From NCBI GenBank assembly GCA_028817435.1, contig JAPPPQ010000059.1, positions 1-64,000 of the forward strand: a stretch of 64,000 nt of DNA, written 5' to 3'. This document shows, one piece after another, positions 1 through 8,591 of this stretch (the first letter of the stretch is position 1; the number at the start of each line of letters is the position of its first letter). A program made the translations under genes and the position numbers. Source of the stretch: Deltaproteobacteria bacterium. GTDB taxonomy: Bacteria; Myxococcota_A; UBA9160; UBA6930. The notes under the pieces are model-generated. The model was not told where the DNA came from. It saw nothing but the letters and a program-made list of their open reading frames with translations, and did no database searches.

Positions 1-1137
1 CCGCGCTCCGCCGCCTGCGGGCCGCCCCCCAACGGCCGCGCGCCGCATCCCACCCCCGCCGCTCCCCGCCGCCCCGCCCGCGCGCCCGCTCTGGCGGCGC
101 GGGCGGCGGTGCCGTTGCGCTTCGGCTTCGATAGCTTCGTCGCCGGGCGGGAGAACGAGCTGGCGCTGGCCGCCGTGCAGTGCGTCGCCCATGGCCGCCA
201 GCCCGAGGCGAATCCCATCTATGTGGCGGCGCCGGCGGGCATGGGCAAGTCGCACCTGGCGCGGGCGCTGGTGGAGTCGCTGCGGCGGGATGGCGCGGAG
301 GGCGTCGGCTACAGCACGGCGGGCGATTTCACCGGCCAGTTCACCTGGGCGGTGCGGCGCGGCGATACCGCGGGCTTTCAGCGCCGCTACCGCAACCTGC
401 GGCTGCTGGTGCTGGAGGATGTGCAGCGCCTGCCGCGCGGCAAGAACGCGACGCAGCTCGAGCTGATCCAGACCATTGAGCATGTGCGCATGGTGGGCGG
501 CCGCGTGGTGCTGACGGGAGACCGCCTGCCCCGGGAGATTGAGCACCTGGACGGCAGCCTGGCCTCGCACATGGCCAGCGGCTTGGTGGCCGAGATGGAA
601 GCGCCGGGCCGCGCGCTGCGCCGTGACATTTTGCGCGACAAGGCGTCGCGCTTCGGGCTCAGCATTCCCGCGCGCTTTTTGGACGAGCTCGCCGAGCGAG
701 CGCGCGGCAGCGTGCGCGATCTGGAGGGGGTGGTGAAGCAACTGCTGCAGAGCTCTCTGGTGAACGGCGGGCGGCAGCACATGGACCGCGCGATGATTGA
801 TGCGGCGCTGCGCAAGCTCGCGCCCCGCGGCGGGCTTGCGCCTGCGGATGTCATCGCCTGCATTTGCAGCGCCTATGCGCTGAGCAGCGAAGAGCTGCGC
901 GGCAAGAGCCGCACCCGCCGCGTGCTGGAGGCGCGGCAACTGGCCATGTATCTCTGCCACCACCACTGCGGCGCCAGCTATTCGCGCATTGGCCGCGCCC
1001 TCGGCCGCAGCCACTCCGCCGTCAAGAACGGCGTGGCGAAGATCGCCGACCGGGTCGGCAGCGACGAGCGCCTGCGCTTGCGGCTGGAGGAGCTTTCGCG
1101 GCAGCTCAAGAGCCGCCGCTGGCCGCCGCCTGCGTGA
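1..1137 (+). CDS. dnaA: DnaA-like replication initiator, 5' end outside window
   Basis: AAA+ ATPase with a C-terminal DnaA-box-binding domain, expected to act at replication origins. Numbering from the GTG at 109: Walker A is APAGMGKSHL (41-50), Walker B LVLEDVQR (100-107), sensor I VLTGDR (134-139), sensor II near R203, and the helix-turn-helix domain spans about 246-318. The frame is open to base 1 through an Ala/Pro/Arg-rich stretch resembling the DnaA domain II linker, so domain I probably lies upstream and GTG 109 is not the real start. The protein is divergent: the usual arginine-finger segment SRFGWGL reads SHMASGL with His at 154, Walker B has ED instead of DD, and the box-recognition signature reads RSHSAV instead of RDHTTV. 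No dnaN follows; the next gene is convergent and overlaps by 32 bp. It may be the main initiator of a divergent lineage or a paralogue. Confidence 0.85.
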   Translation, partial: PRSAACGPPPNGRAPHPTPAAPRRPARAPALAARAAVPLRFGFDSFVAGRENELALAAVQCVAHGRQPEANPIYVAAPAGMGKSHLARALVESLRRDGAEGVGYSTAGDFTGQFTWAVRRGDTAGFQRRYRNLRLLVLEDVQRLPRGKNATQLELIQTIEHVRMVGGRVVLTGDRLPREIEHLDGSLASHMASGLVAEMEAPGRALRRDILRDKASRFGLSIPARFLDELAERARGSVRDLEGVVKQLLQSSLVNGGRQHMDRAMIDAALRKLAPRGGLAPADVIACICSAYALSSEELRGKSRTRRVLEARQLAMYLCHHHCGASYSRIGRALGRSHSAVKNGVAKIADRVGSDERLRLRLEELSRQLKSRRWPPPA

Positions 1138-2362
1138 GCCGGGTGCGGGCGCGGGAATGGGCGCTGCGGAAGCGGGCGGGGCCGCTCAGCTCGCGGCGCT
1201 GGGCGGGCTCCAGGCTCGGGGGGTCGGCGGCGGGGTCGTCGAAGCGGCGCAGGGTCTGGTAGGTGGTGCTGCGCTCGATGGGGGTGCGGCCCATTTCGCG
1301 GATCAGCCGCCGCATTTCTTCGGGGGGCAGGTTTTCGCCGTGGTCTGCGCCGGATTCGCGGCTGATGGATTCCTCCATCAGCGTGCCGCCGAAGTCGTTG
1401 GCGCCGGCGAGCAGCGCGAGCTGCGCGAGCTTCGGCCCGAGCTTCACCCAGGAAACCTGGATGTTCGCAATCCACGGGCGCAAAAACAGCCGCGCCACGG
1501 CGATCATGCGCAGATCGTCGGCGGCGCTGGGGCCGGGGCGGGTGATGCCGGCGTGGCCGAGCGCGTTCTTCTCGTGAATGAAGCCGAGCGGCACGAATTC
1601 GGTGAAGCCGCCGGTTTCCCGTTGCAGCTCGCGCAGCAGGCCCAGATGGGTGGCCAGATGGCGAGGCTCTTCCAGGTGGCCATACATAATCGTGGAGGTG
1701 GAGCGCAGCCCCACCCGGTGGGCCGTCCCGACAATCTCGCGCCAGCGCGCCGTCATGAGCTTGTTGGGCGACAGGCGGCGGCGCACCTCGTCGTCGAGAA
1801 TCTCTGCCGCGGTGCCGGGAATGGTGCCGAGGCCGGCCTCTTGCAGCCAGCGCAGGTAATCGGCCAGCTCCATGCCGCTCTTTTTGTGGCCGAAGTCGAG
1901 CTCTTCGGGAGAGAAGGCGTGAATGTGCAGCGCCGGAAACTCCGCGCGAATCACGCGCAAAATTTCGCGGTAGTCGTTGTGGTCTTTCTGCGGATCAATG
2001 CCGCCCTGAATGCATACCTCGGTGGCGCCGCGGGCAACGGCGTCGCGGCACTTCTCCAGCAATTCCCCGGCGCTGCGGTCGTAGGCGTCGGGGTCGTCCC
2101 GGTGGCGCGCAAAGCCGCAGAAGCTGCAGCCCACATAGCAGACATTGGTGAAGTTGATGTTGCGGCAGACGACGAAGGACACATCGTCGCCGCAGTCCGC
2201 GCGCCGCGCGGCGTCGGCCGCGCGCAACAGCGCCTGCATATCTGCGCCCTGCGCGCCGAGCAGCAGCTGCGCGTCCTGTTCCGAGAGCGCATTCCCGGCG
2301 AGCGCGCTGTCGAGCCGGGCGGCTACGGGCTTCGACACATCTGCGAAAAGGCCATCGAGCAT
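1106..2362 (-). CDS. cofH: FO synthase subunit 2 (radical SAM)
   Basis: Radical SAM enzyme that, in the known F420 pathway, joins a tyrosine-derived fragment to 5-amino-6-ribitylaminouracil in making FO, the deazaflavin precursor of F420. The cluster ligands are C75, C79 and C82 (CYVGCSFC), followed by the conserved GFARHRDDPDAY stretch. The length of 418 aa is usual, with an Ala/Arg-rich tail of about 30 residues that overlaps the 3' end of dnaA on the other strand. The ATG at 2362 has GGGGGAAACG before it. The gene lies 18 bp after cofG on the same strand, so the two FO-synthase halves are almost certainly cotranscribed. MqnC/MqnE are related radical SAM enzymes, but pairing with CofG favours CofH. 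Confidence 0.93.
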   Translation of the reverse strand: MLDGLFADVSKPVAARLDSALAGNALSEQDAQLLLGAQGADMQALLRAADAARRADCGDDVSFVVCRNINFTNVCYVGCSFCGFARHRDDPDAYDRSAGELLEKCRDAVARGATEVCIQGGIDPQKDHNDYREILRVIRAEFPALHIHAFSPEELDFGHKKSGMELADYLRWLQEAGLGTIPGTAAEILDDEVRRRLSPNKLMTARWREIVGTAHRVGLRSTSTIMYGHLEEPRHLATHLGLLRELQRETGGFTEFVPLGFIHEKNALGHAGITRPGPSAADDLRMIAVARLFLRPWIANIQVSWVKLGPKLAQLALLAGANDFGGTLMEESISRESGADHGENLPPEEMRRLIREMGRTPIERSTTYQTLRRFDDPAADPPSLEPAQRRELSGPARFRSAHSRARTRLTQAAASGGS

Positions 2363-2380
2363 CGTTTCCCCCGTTAGCCG

Positions 2381-3577
2381 TCAGGCGGCCTGTGCGCGCG
2401 GGCCGCGCGCGAAACCCTCGGCGGTGGCGTGGCGCAGCGCGCGCGCGCGCATATCGCCGTGCCAAAAATCCGGCTGCGCCAGATACTGCGGATACACCGG
2501 CAGCCGCTCGACCAGGCGCTGCCCGGCGGCGGCGCAGCGCCCGGCCAGGTCGCGCAGCAGCGGCCAGGGCGCTTCGGGGTTGATGAAGTCCACGGTCACC
2601 GGCGAAACGCCGCCGAAATCGGAGATTCCCGCGCGCAGCAGTTGGTCCAGAAGCCCCGCCCCCAGGTTGGGCGGCGCTTGCACCGAAATGCCGCGGCCCA
2701 GCACCAGCCGCGCCATGGCGGTCCAGCCCGCCACCTCGGCATCGGGCAGCGGGGCGGCCCAGCGCATGCGCGTGCCCGGCTTCGGGTGGAAGGGCTGGAT
2801 GATGGCCTCCTGTATGTGGCCGTGGCGATCCTGCAGCTCGCGGATGGCCAGCAAGGTGTCGGTGCGCTCGGCGGCGTTTTCGCCAATGCCGAGCAAAATG
2901 CCGCTGGTGAAGGGAATGCGCAGCTCGCCGGCTTCCTCGTGCATTTGCAGGCGGCGGGCGGGCTCTTTGTCCGGCGCGTAGTAATGCGCCATGCCGCGGC
3001 CGCGCAGCCGCGTGCTGGTGCTCTCCAGCATGAGTCCCATGGAGGCGTTCCAGGGCCGCAGCTCTTCCATTTGCCCGCGGCTCAGCAGGCCGGCATTGGT
3101 GTGGGGCAGCAGGCCGCCGCGCGCCGCCACCTGGCAGCCCGCCAGCAGATAATCGGCGGTGGAGTCGTAGCCCGCCTCTGCCAGCCAGCGCCGGTAGCCG
3201 CGGTGGGCGATTTCGGGTTTGTCGCCCAGGCAAAACAGCGCCTCGCTGCAGCCCGTGGCCACGCCGCCCTGCACCACCTGCTCCACCTCGGGAAGGGTGT
3301 AGGTGCGCGCTTCGGGATCCTCCGGGAGCTTGGCGAAGGTGCAGTAGGCGCAGCGATCCCGGCACAGGTTGGTGAGCGGGATGAAGACATTGCGCGACAC
3401 CGTCACCACATCGCCGCAGGCCAGGCGCTTGCTCTCCGCCGCGCCCGCCATGAGCGCGGCGCAGACGCCGGGATCGGCCACCCGCGCCCCCAGCCACTCG
3501 GCTTCGGGCCGGGGCAGCCGCGCCGTTTCCACAGCCTCGCGCACCAGCCGCTCGGCAGAGCGTGTCTCGGGAGTCAT
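2381..3577 (-). CDS. cofG: FO synthase subunit 1 (radical SAM)
   Basis: Partner of CofH that closes the deazaflavin ring of FO. From the ATG at 3577 the cluster Cys residues are C72, C76 and C79 (CRDRCAYC), after the family-typical SRNVFIPLTNL. The protein is 398 aa, normal for bacterial CofG. I chose ATG 3577 because the conserved region starts soon after it. Two in-frame ATGs at 3589 and 3586 would add three or four residues. The longer open frame to 3769 runs through cysK and is not real. The gap to the cysK stop is 34 bp, so cofG belongs to the same minus-strand unit as the sulfur genes. Confidence 0.93.
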   Translation of the reverse strand: MTPETRSAERLVREAVETARLPRPEAEWLGARVADPGVCAALMAGAAESKRLACGDVVTVSRNVFIPLTNLCRDRCAYCTFAKLPEDPEARTYTLPEVEQVVQGGVATGCSEALFCLGDKPEIAHRGYRRWLAEAGYDSTADYLLAGCQVAARGGLLPHTNAGLLSRGQMEELRPWNASMGLMLESTSTRLRGRGMAHYYAPDKEPARRLQMHEEAGELRIPFTSGILLGIGENAAERTDTLLAIRELQDRHGHIQEAIIQPFHPKPGTRMRWAAPLPDAEVAGWTAMARLVLGRGISVQAPPNLGAGLLDQLLRAGISDFGGVSPVTVDFINPEAPWPLLRDLAGRCAAAGQRLVERLPVYPQYLAQPDFWHGDMRARALRHATAEGFARGPRAQAA

Positions 3578-3611
3578 CCCGCCCATCATAGCCGAGCCGC
3601 GCCGCGCCGGG

Positions 3612-4619
3612 TCAGCCCTCCAGCCAGTCCGGCGCGGGCAGCCCCTTGCCGCGCAAAAACTCGGGATTCCACAGCTTGGACTGGTAGCGGTGCCCCCAGT
3701 CGCACAGCACGGTGACAATGGTGTGCCCCGGCCCCAGCTCGCGCGCCAGGCGCATGGCGCCCGCCACATTGATGCCGCTGGAGCCGCCGAGGCACAGCCC
3801 CTCCTCTTTCAGCAGCGCGAACAAAATTGGCAGCGCCTCGGCGTCGGGCACCAGATAGGCGGTGTCGAAGGGCCCGCCCTCGATGTTGCCGGTCACGCGG
3901 CCCTGGCCGATGCCTTCGGCAATGGAGCTGCCCTCGCTGCGCTCCAGCGCGCCGTCGCGAATCCAGTGAAACATGCAGGCGCCCTGGGGATCGGCGGCGG
4001 CAATGCGCACCGCCGGGTTCTGCTCTTTCAGAAACATGCCGACGCCCGCCAGCGTGCCGCCGGTGCCGATGGCGCAGCAGAAGCCGTCCACCTTGCCGCC
4101 GGTTTGCCGCCAAATTTCCGGGCCGGTGCTGCGCCGGTGGCCCTCGCGGTTCGACAGATTGTCCCACTGGTTTGCGTAGAGCACGCCGCCTTGGGATTCC
4201 CGCTCCAGCTTTTGCGCCAGCCGCTCGGCCTGCTTCACATAGTGGTTGGGATCGGCAAGCGGCACCGCGGGCACGCAGACCAGCTCTGCGCCGCAGAGCC
4301 GCAGCATATCCTTCTTTTCCTGGCTCTGGGTTTCGGGCATGACGATGACCGTGCGGTAGCCGCGCGCGTTGCCCATGAGCGCCAGGCCAATGCCGGTGTT
4401 GCCCGCGGTGCCCTCGACGATGACGCCGCCGGGCTGCAGCGCGCCGCGCTGCTCGGCGTCGGTCACCATGTAAAGGGCGGCGCGATCCTTCACCGAGCCG
4501 CCGGGATTCAGAAACTCGGCCTTGCCGTAGATTTCGCAGCCGGTCTCCTGCGAGGCGCGGCGCAGCTTGATGAGCGGCGTGCCGCCCACGGTTCCGGCGA
4601 ATCCATCCCGCGTGTCCAC
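3612..4619 (-). CDS. cysK: Cysteine synthase (PLP-dependent)
   Basis: O-acetylserine sulfhydrylase family enzyme that joins sulfide to an activated serine to form cysteine. The PLP lysine is K44 in NPGGSVKDRAA, the substrate loop is EGTAGNTGIG, and the glycine-rich phosphate-binding loop is GTGGTLAG. The length of 335 aa is typical. The start is GTG at 4619, directly abutting the TAA of the upstream DUF4202 gene (TAAGTG), with GGAGG five bases before. It lies downstream of sulfite reductase, so sulfide made by that enzyme would feed this step. The family also includes cystathionine beta-synthases, but the operon favours cysteine synthesis. Confidence 0.92.
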   Translation of the reverse strand: MDTRDGFAGTVGGTPLIKLRRASQETGCEIYGKAEFLNPGGSVKDRAALYMVTDAEQRGALQPGGVIVEGTAGNTGIGLALMGNARGYRTVIVMPETQSQEKKDMLRLCGAELVCVPAVPLADPNHYVKQAERLAQKLERESQGGVLYANQWDNLSNREGHRRSTGPEIWRQTGGKVDGFCCAIGTGGTLAGVGMFLKEQNPAVRIAAADPQGACMFHWIRDGALERSEGSSIAEGIGQGRVTGNIEGGPFDTAYLVPDAEALPILFALLKEEGLCLGGSSGINVAGAMRLARELGPGHTIVTVLCDWGHRYQSKLWNPEFLRGKGLPAPDWLEG

Positions 4620-5216
4620 TTATGCCTCCGCGCCGCGCGCTTGCAGCAGCAGCGCGCGCTCGGCCCCGGCCAGCGGCAGCGCCAGGGCGTGTTGAATGGC
4701 CGCGGCGCTCATCTTGCGCAGCGTCTTGCGCAGCACCGCTTCGGTGTGCGCCGCGCCCAGCCTGCCGTGCAGGGCGGCGAGTTGCGTCTCCAAAAAGACC
4801 AGGCACAGCGCATCTTCCAGCGCCTGCGCTTCGCCGTCGCCCCGCGCCAGGCCGCGCTTTTGCACCAGGTCGCAGACGCGCTGCTGCTCCGCCGCGTTGT
4901 AGCCGGCCTCGGCCAGAATGCGCCGGGCGCAGGCCGCGTGGCGGCGTTGCGCTTCGCGCCGCCAGGCCAAGTAGCCGGCCCGCCCGGCCGGAAACGCCGC
5001 GCGCGGCAGCTCCCAGCGCCGCAGATGGTGCGCCCGCGCCGCCAGCAGCAACAACTCTCCCGCCTCGGGCTGCAGTTTGCGCACCCAGCCGCAGGCCAGC
5101 TCGGCATGGGCGCGCTCTTTCGGCCGCGCCTGGCCGTGCAAAATCAGCACATGAGGATCGCCGCCGTTGGCCGCGTCCAGCGCCGCAAAGGCGCGCTGCA
5201 TTCGCTCCGCGTGCAT
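4620..5216 (-). CDS. DUF4202 family protein
   Basis: A 198-aa soluble protein of the DUF4202 family, whose biochemical role is not established to my knowledge. It carries a RAHHLRRWELPR segment and several other conserved His/Arg/Glu residues reminiscent of HD-type metal-binding helices, but the fold is inference. Members are often beside sulfite-reductase and sulfurtransferase genes, as here. ATG at 5216 lies two bases beyond the rhodanese stop and its TAA abuts the cysK start, so it sits in a tightly coupled operon. A role in sulfur assimilation is inferred from context only. Confidence 0.75.
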   Translation of the reverse strand: MHAERMQRAFAALDAANGGDPHVLILHGQARPKERAHAELACGWVRKLQPEAGELLLLAARAHHLRRWELPRAAFPAGRAGYLAWRREAQRRHAACARRILAEAGYNAAEQQRVCDLVQKRGLARGDGEAQALEDALCLVFLETQLAALHGRLGAAHTEAVLRKTLRKMSAAAIQHALALPLAGAERALLLQARGAEA

Positions 5217-5218
5217 GG

Positions 5219-6157
5219 TCAGTAGCGCCGCAGGCTCGCATCCACGCGGTCAATCCAGGCGAGAATGCCGCCGCGCAAATTGAAGGCGCGCTCAAAACCC
5301 GCCGCGCGCAGCGCCTGCACCGCCCGCGCACTGCGCCCGCCCGTCCTGCAGTGCACCACCAGGGTGCGATCCCGGGGCAGGTCGCCGCTCCAGTCCGGCA
5401 GTTGGCCCAGTGGCAGCAACTCGCCGTCCAGGTTGCAAATTTCGTATTCGTGGGGTTCGCGCACATCCACCACCAAATGCGGCGCGCCTTCCGCGCGCAT
5501 TTGCTGCAGCGCCTCTACCTCAATGTCCCACGGCGATTGTGCCTGCGCGGTTTGCGCGGCCGGTGCAGGTTGCGGCGCGGCCTGTGCGGCGGTGGAAAGC
5601 GCGGGTGCATCGGGCAGCGCGGCGGCTTCCAGAGGAGCGCCCTGCACGCGGAAGCGCAGCGGAGCGCGGGGGTCGTTTTCATCCCGCGCCATTTCGCAAG
5701 CTGCGCCGAAGAGTCCGCGCAGCGCGGGCAGCGCTGCGGCTTCAGCCGCCGCTGCGCCCTCCGCCGTGTTGGGGAAGGCCAGCCGGTCCAGCAACTCCAG
5801 CGAGAAATCCGCCGTTGCGAATTGCATCGCAAACCCGCCGTCCTTTTCGATGGCGCGCAACGCGGCCCGCGCCATGCAGAGCGCTTCGCCCAGCATTTCG
5901 CCCAGCGCCAGCCCTTCGCCGCCCGCCTTGCGCAGCACGCGCAGCCCGCGATCGGAGACGCCGTAATCGGCCTCGTGGGCGATCAACAGCACCCCCGGCC
6001 CGCCGGGCACATGGCGGTAATCCGCCACATCCAGGGCCAGGCCGGGCAGCGCGCCGGCCTGAATGAAGCGGTGGAATAGCCCGATGGCGGGAGCGAGATC
6101 GGGCGCGGGCGCTGCGGGCCGCGCGGGAATCTCGACGGCGAGGCGCCGCGCCTTCAC
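5219..6157 (-). CDS. Rhodanese-domain protein with unknown N-terminal domain
   Basis: A 312-aa two-part protein. The C-terminal part from about residue 210 is a rhodanese domain, with VVDVREPHEYEI and an active-site loop VVHCRTGGRSARAV whose Cys would carry a persulfide. The first 170 residues form a separate domain I do not recognise, followed by an Ala/Pro/Gln linker of about 30 residues. The start is GTG at 6157, overlapping the sulfite-reductase stop by 4 bp (GTGA), so translation is coupled. Placed between sulfite reductase and cysteine synthase, it could accept or deliver sulfane sulfur; the substrate is unknown. Confidence 0.85.
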   Translation of the reverse strand: MKARRLAVEIPARPAAPAPDLAPAIGLFHRFIQAGALPGLALDVADYRHVPGGPGVLLIAHEADYGVSDRGLRVLRKAGGEGLALGEMLGEALCMARAALRAIEKDGGFAMQFATADFSLELLDRLAFPNTAEGAAAAEAAALPALRGLFGAACEMARDENDPRAPLRFRVQGAPLEAAALPDAPALSTAAQAAPQPAPAAQTAQAQSPWDIEVEALQQMRAEGAPHLVVDVREPHEYEICNLDGELLPLGQLPDWSGDLPRDRTLVVHCRTGGRSARAVQALRAAGFERAFNLRGGILAWIDRVDASLRRY

Positions 6158-8481
6158 GGGGCCGCCGCGGCGGATTGCGCCTGCCGCTCCGCCGAACTGC
6201 GCGCCTCGCAGGCGTGCGCCGCCTCGATGAAGAGCTGCGCTTCCTCAATGCGCCGCGCGGCCACCTGGCGGTCGTCGGTCGGCGTGGCGTCGGCGTGCAA
6301 ATCCAGCAGATACTGGCCGAACTTGCCGCCGGCGAAGCGGTCGAAGAAGCGCTTGGTGTCGAAGTAACGCGCCTTGAACTCGCGCACAATCTCATCCGGC
6401 TCTTCGCCAATGTCAATGAATTCCATGCGCACCAGCGCGCGCGCGGCGGAGAGCATGGCGCGGTAGGACTGGGCTTCGGCCGCCGCCGCGTCGCCATCGT
6501 CCAGCGCCAACTGCGCGTCGAATGCCTGGGATTCCGCGCGCATTACCTCAATGCCGAACAGCGAGACCACCTCGCCCGCGCACTCGCCCACGCCCAGATC
6601 GCCAATGCTGAACTCGCGCGCGTCGCCCCAGTCGCTGTAGAAATCCGGCGCTTCGGCGTAGGGCGGCGCTTTCATAAAGGGCTGAATGACGGCGCGCAGC
6701 GCGCGCTTGCCCTGCCGCTGCGCCCATTCCGGAAAGCGCTCCTGCGGGGCGCGCCCCTGCAGCCAGGCGTTGCACAGCGCCTCCACCACCAGTGGCGCAG
6801 CGCGGCTCGGCACCGAGCCCATGGCCATGCCGTAGGCCGCCGCGTTGCCCCGGCTCTCGCCGCCCAAAATCACCTGGAAGTGCGGCGCCACGCGCCCTTC
6901 GATCTTGCGGCTGTTGCCGTAGAAGCCGATGTCGGCGATGTGGTGCTGCCCGCAACTGTTGAAGCAGCCCGAGATTTTGATGCGCAGTTCCGAGAGAGCG
7001 CGCTCTGCCTCGGCGGCCGCTTCGCCATTCGCCCCCGCGCCGTTTGCCGGTTGCGCGAGCCGCGCCGCGAGCCGCCCGCGCAGTTCTGCAGCCAGCCCCC
7101 GCGACGCCGCGATGCCGAGCTTGCAGGTATCCGTTCCCGGGCAGGCCGTCACATCGGCCAGCCCCGCCGCGCCCGGCTCGCCGAGTCCGGCGGCGCAGAG
7201 CGCGGCGTGCAGCGCGGGCAGCTCCGCTTCCGCCACGAAGCGCAACAGCACATTCTGCTCCACGCTGCTGCGCAGCCCATCTCCCGGCGCGGCCTTGGCG
7301 TAGCGGCGGGCAATGTCGGCCAGCGCGCGGGCCTGCTGCGCCGTCAAATCGCCCAGCGGCAGATGCACCGCCACCGCGCAGCGCCCCGGCTGCCGCTGCG
7401 GCGTCACATTGCTCGCGCGCCAGCGTGCAAAGCCCGGCGCGTCCGCTGCCGCGCCGTTGGTTGCGCCGCGCGTCGCGCCATCTGCGCCGCCCTCGCCGGG
7501 CGCTGTGCGGCCGAGTTCCGCAAGAAACGCGGTGTGGCGGGGATCCGGCGGCAGCGCGGCGCGCTCTTCGGCGACCAGCCGCCGGAATTCCTCAATGCCG
7601 AGGCGCGCGACCAGAAACTTGATGCGCGCCCGCCCGCGGTTCTTCTTTTCGCCGAGCCGCGCAAAGACCCGGGCTACGGCCTGCACCTGCGGCAGCAATT
7701 CGCGCTCCGGCGTGAACTCCGAGAGCACCTGCGCCTGGTGCGGCACCGCGCCGAGCCCGCCGCCCACCACCACTTTGAAGCCGCGCTCTCCATCCCGCAG
7801 CCGCGCCACAAATCCCGCGTCGTGCATTTGCACCAGCCCGCAGGCGGAATCTTCGCAGCCCGAAAAAGCGGGCTTGAACTTGCGCCCGAAGTCCTGCACA
7901 TCCGGGTGGCCGAGCAGAAAGTGCATGAGCGCCGCGGCGTAGGGCGAAACATCGAATGCCTCGCTGCTGCACACCCCCGCCAGCGGGCAGGCGGTGACAT
8001 TGCGCACCGAGTTGCCGCAGGCTTCGCGGGTGGTAATGCCCACCGCCGCCAGCCGCCGCATCAGATCCGGCGTGTCTTCAATGTGGACGAAGTGAAGCTG
8101 GAAATCCTGCCGCGTGGTCACATGCAAAATCTCGTCCGAATACTCCTCGGCCAGATCGGCCAGGGTTTCCAGTTGCTCGGGCGAAAGCCCGCCGAAGGGG
8201 ATTTTGATGCGCTGCATACCCGGCGCATCCCAGACCGTGTCCGGCCCCTTGGTGGGGCGCTCCGGAAAGTCCAGGCTGCGCACGGCAATGCCGTCGTGGC
8301 GCCGCCCGTTGTCGTAGCGCTGCCCATACACGCCGCGCCGCAGCCGGGTTTCGGCAAACGCCTTCTCGTCCAGCTTGCCCGCGCGGCGCAATTCCAGTTG
8401 CGATTCGAAGTGGTCAATCTCGCCGGCCCAATCGTCCGCAATGCGGCCCGCCAGGGCATCCTTCCACCGGGTTGCGCTCAC
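6154..8481 (-). CDS. Sulfite (or nitrite) reductase, siroheme/[4Fe-4S], with C-terminal extension
   Basis: A 775-aa assimilatory reductase for six-electron reduction of sulfite to sulfide. It has the duplicated ferredoxin-like and catalytic halves of the family. The complete siroheme/[4Fe-4S] ligand set is in the second half: C447-x5-C453 (TACPGTDTC) and C506-x3-C510 (SGCFNSC). The first half keeps only a relic, C165-x5-C171 and SGCEDSAC. About 150 extra C-terminal residues form a helical region, as in some long family members. GTG 8481 was chosen because AAGGAG lies six bases upstream; the frame continues to 9357 only as antisense-like read-through of the crotonase gene. Nitrite reductase cannot be excluded by sequence, but cysK downstream favours sulfite. 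Confidence 0.9.
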   Translation of the reverse strand: MSATRWKDALAGRIADDWAGEIDHFESQLELRRAGKLDEKAFAETRLRRGVYGQRYDNGRRHDGIAVRSLDFPERPTKGPDTVWDAPGMQRIKIPFGGLSPEQLETLADLAEEYSDEILHVTTRQDFQLHFVHIEDTPDLMRRLAAVGITTREACGNSVRNVTACPLAGVCSSEAFDVSPYAAALMHFLLGHPDVQDFGRKFKPAFSGCEDSACGLVQMHDAGFVARLRDGERGFKVVVGGGLGAVPHQAQVLSEFTPERELLPQVQAVARVFARLGEKKNRGRARIKFLVARLGIEEFRRLVAEERAALPPDPRHTAFLAELGRTAPGEGGADGATRGATNGAAADAPGFARWRASNVTPQRQPGRCAVAVHLPLGDLTAQQARALADIARRYAKAAPGDGLRSSVEQNVLLRFVAEAELPALHAALCAAGLGEPGAAGLADVTACPGTDTCKLGIAASRGLAAELRGRLAARLAQPANGAGANGEAAAEAERALSELRIKISGCFNSCGQHHIADIGFYGNSRKIEGRVAPHFQVILGGESRGNAAAYGMAMGSVPSRAAPLVVEALCNAWLQGRAPQERFPEWAQRQGKRALRAVIQPFMKAPPYAEAPDFYSDWGDAREFSIGDLGVGECAGEVVSLFGIEVMRAESQAFDAQLALDDGDAAAAEAQSYRAMLSAARALVRMEFIDIGEEPDEIVREFKARYFDTKRFFDRFAGGKFGQYLLDLHADATPTDDRQVAARRIEEAQLFIEAAHACEARSSAERQAQSAAAAP

Positions 8482-8591
8482 CAGAAACTCCTTCCGCGCG
8501 GTTTTTCGCGCTGCTCGGCCGCAAACATAGCGCGCCGCGCCGGGGCCTGCGGGCCGCTCAAGCCGCCGCACGCAGGCGCCGCGCGCCGCGC

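Noticed and set aside
8482-8591. Intergenic RNA or riboswitch upstream of sulfite reductase
   Set aside because: Only 110 bases of GC-rich sequence with no recognisable motif; too little to support an RNA.
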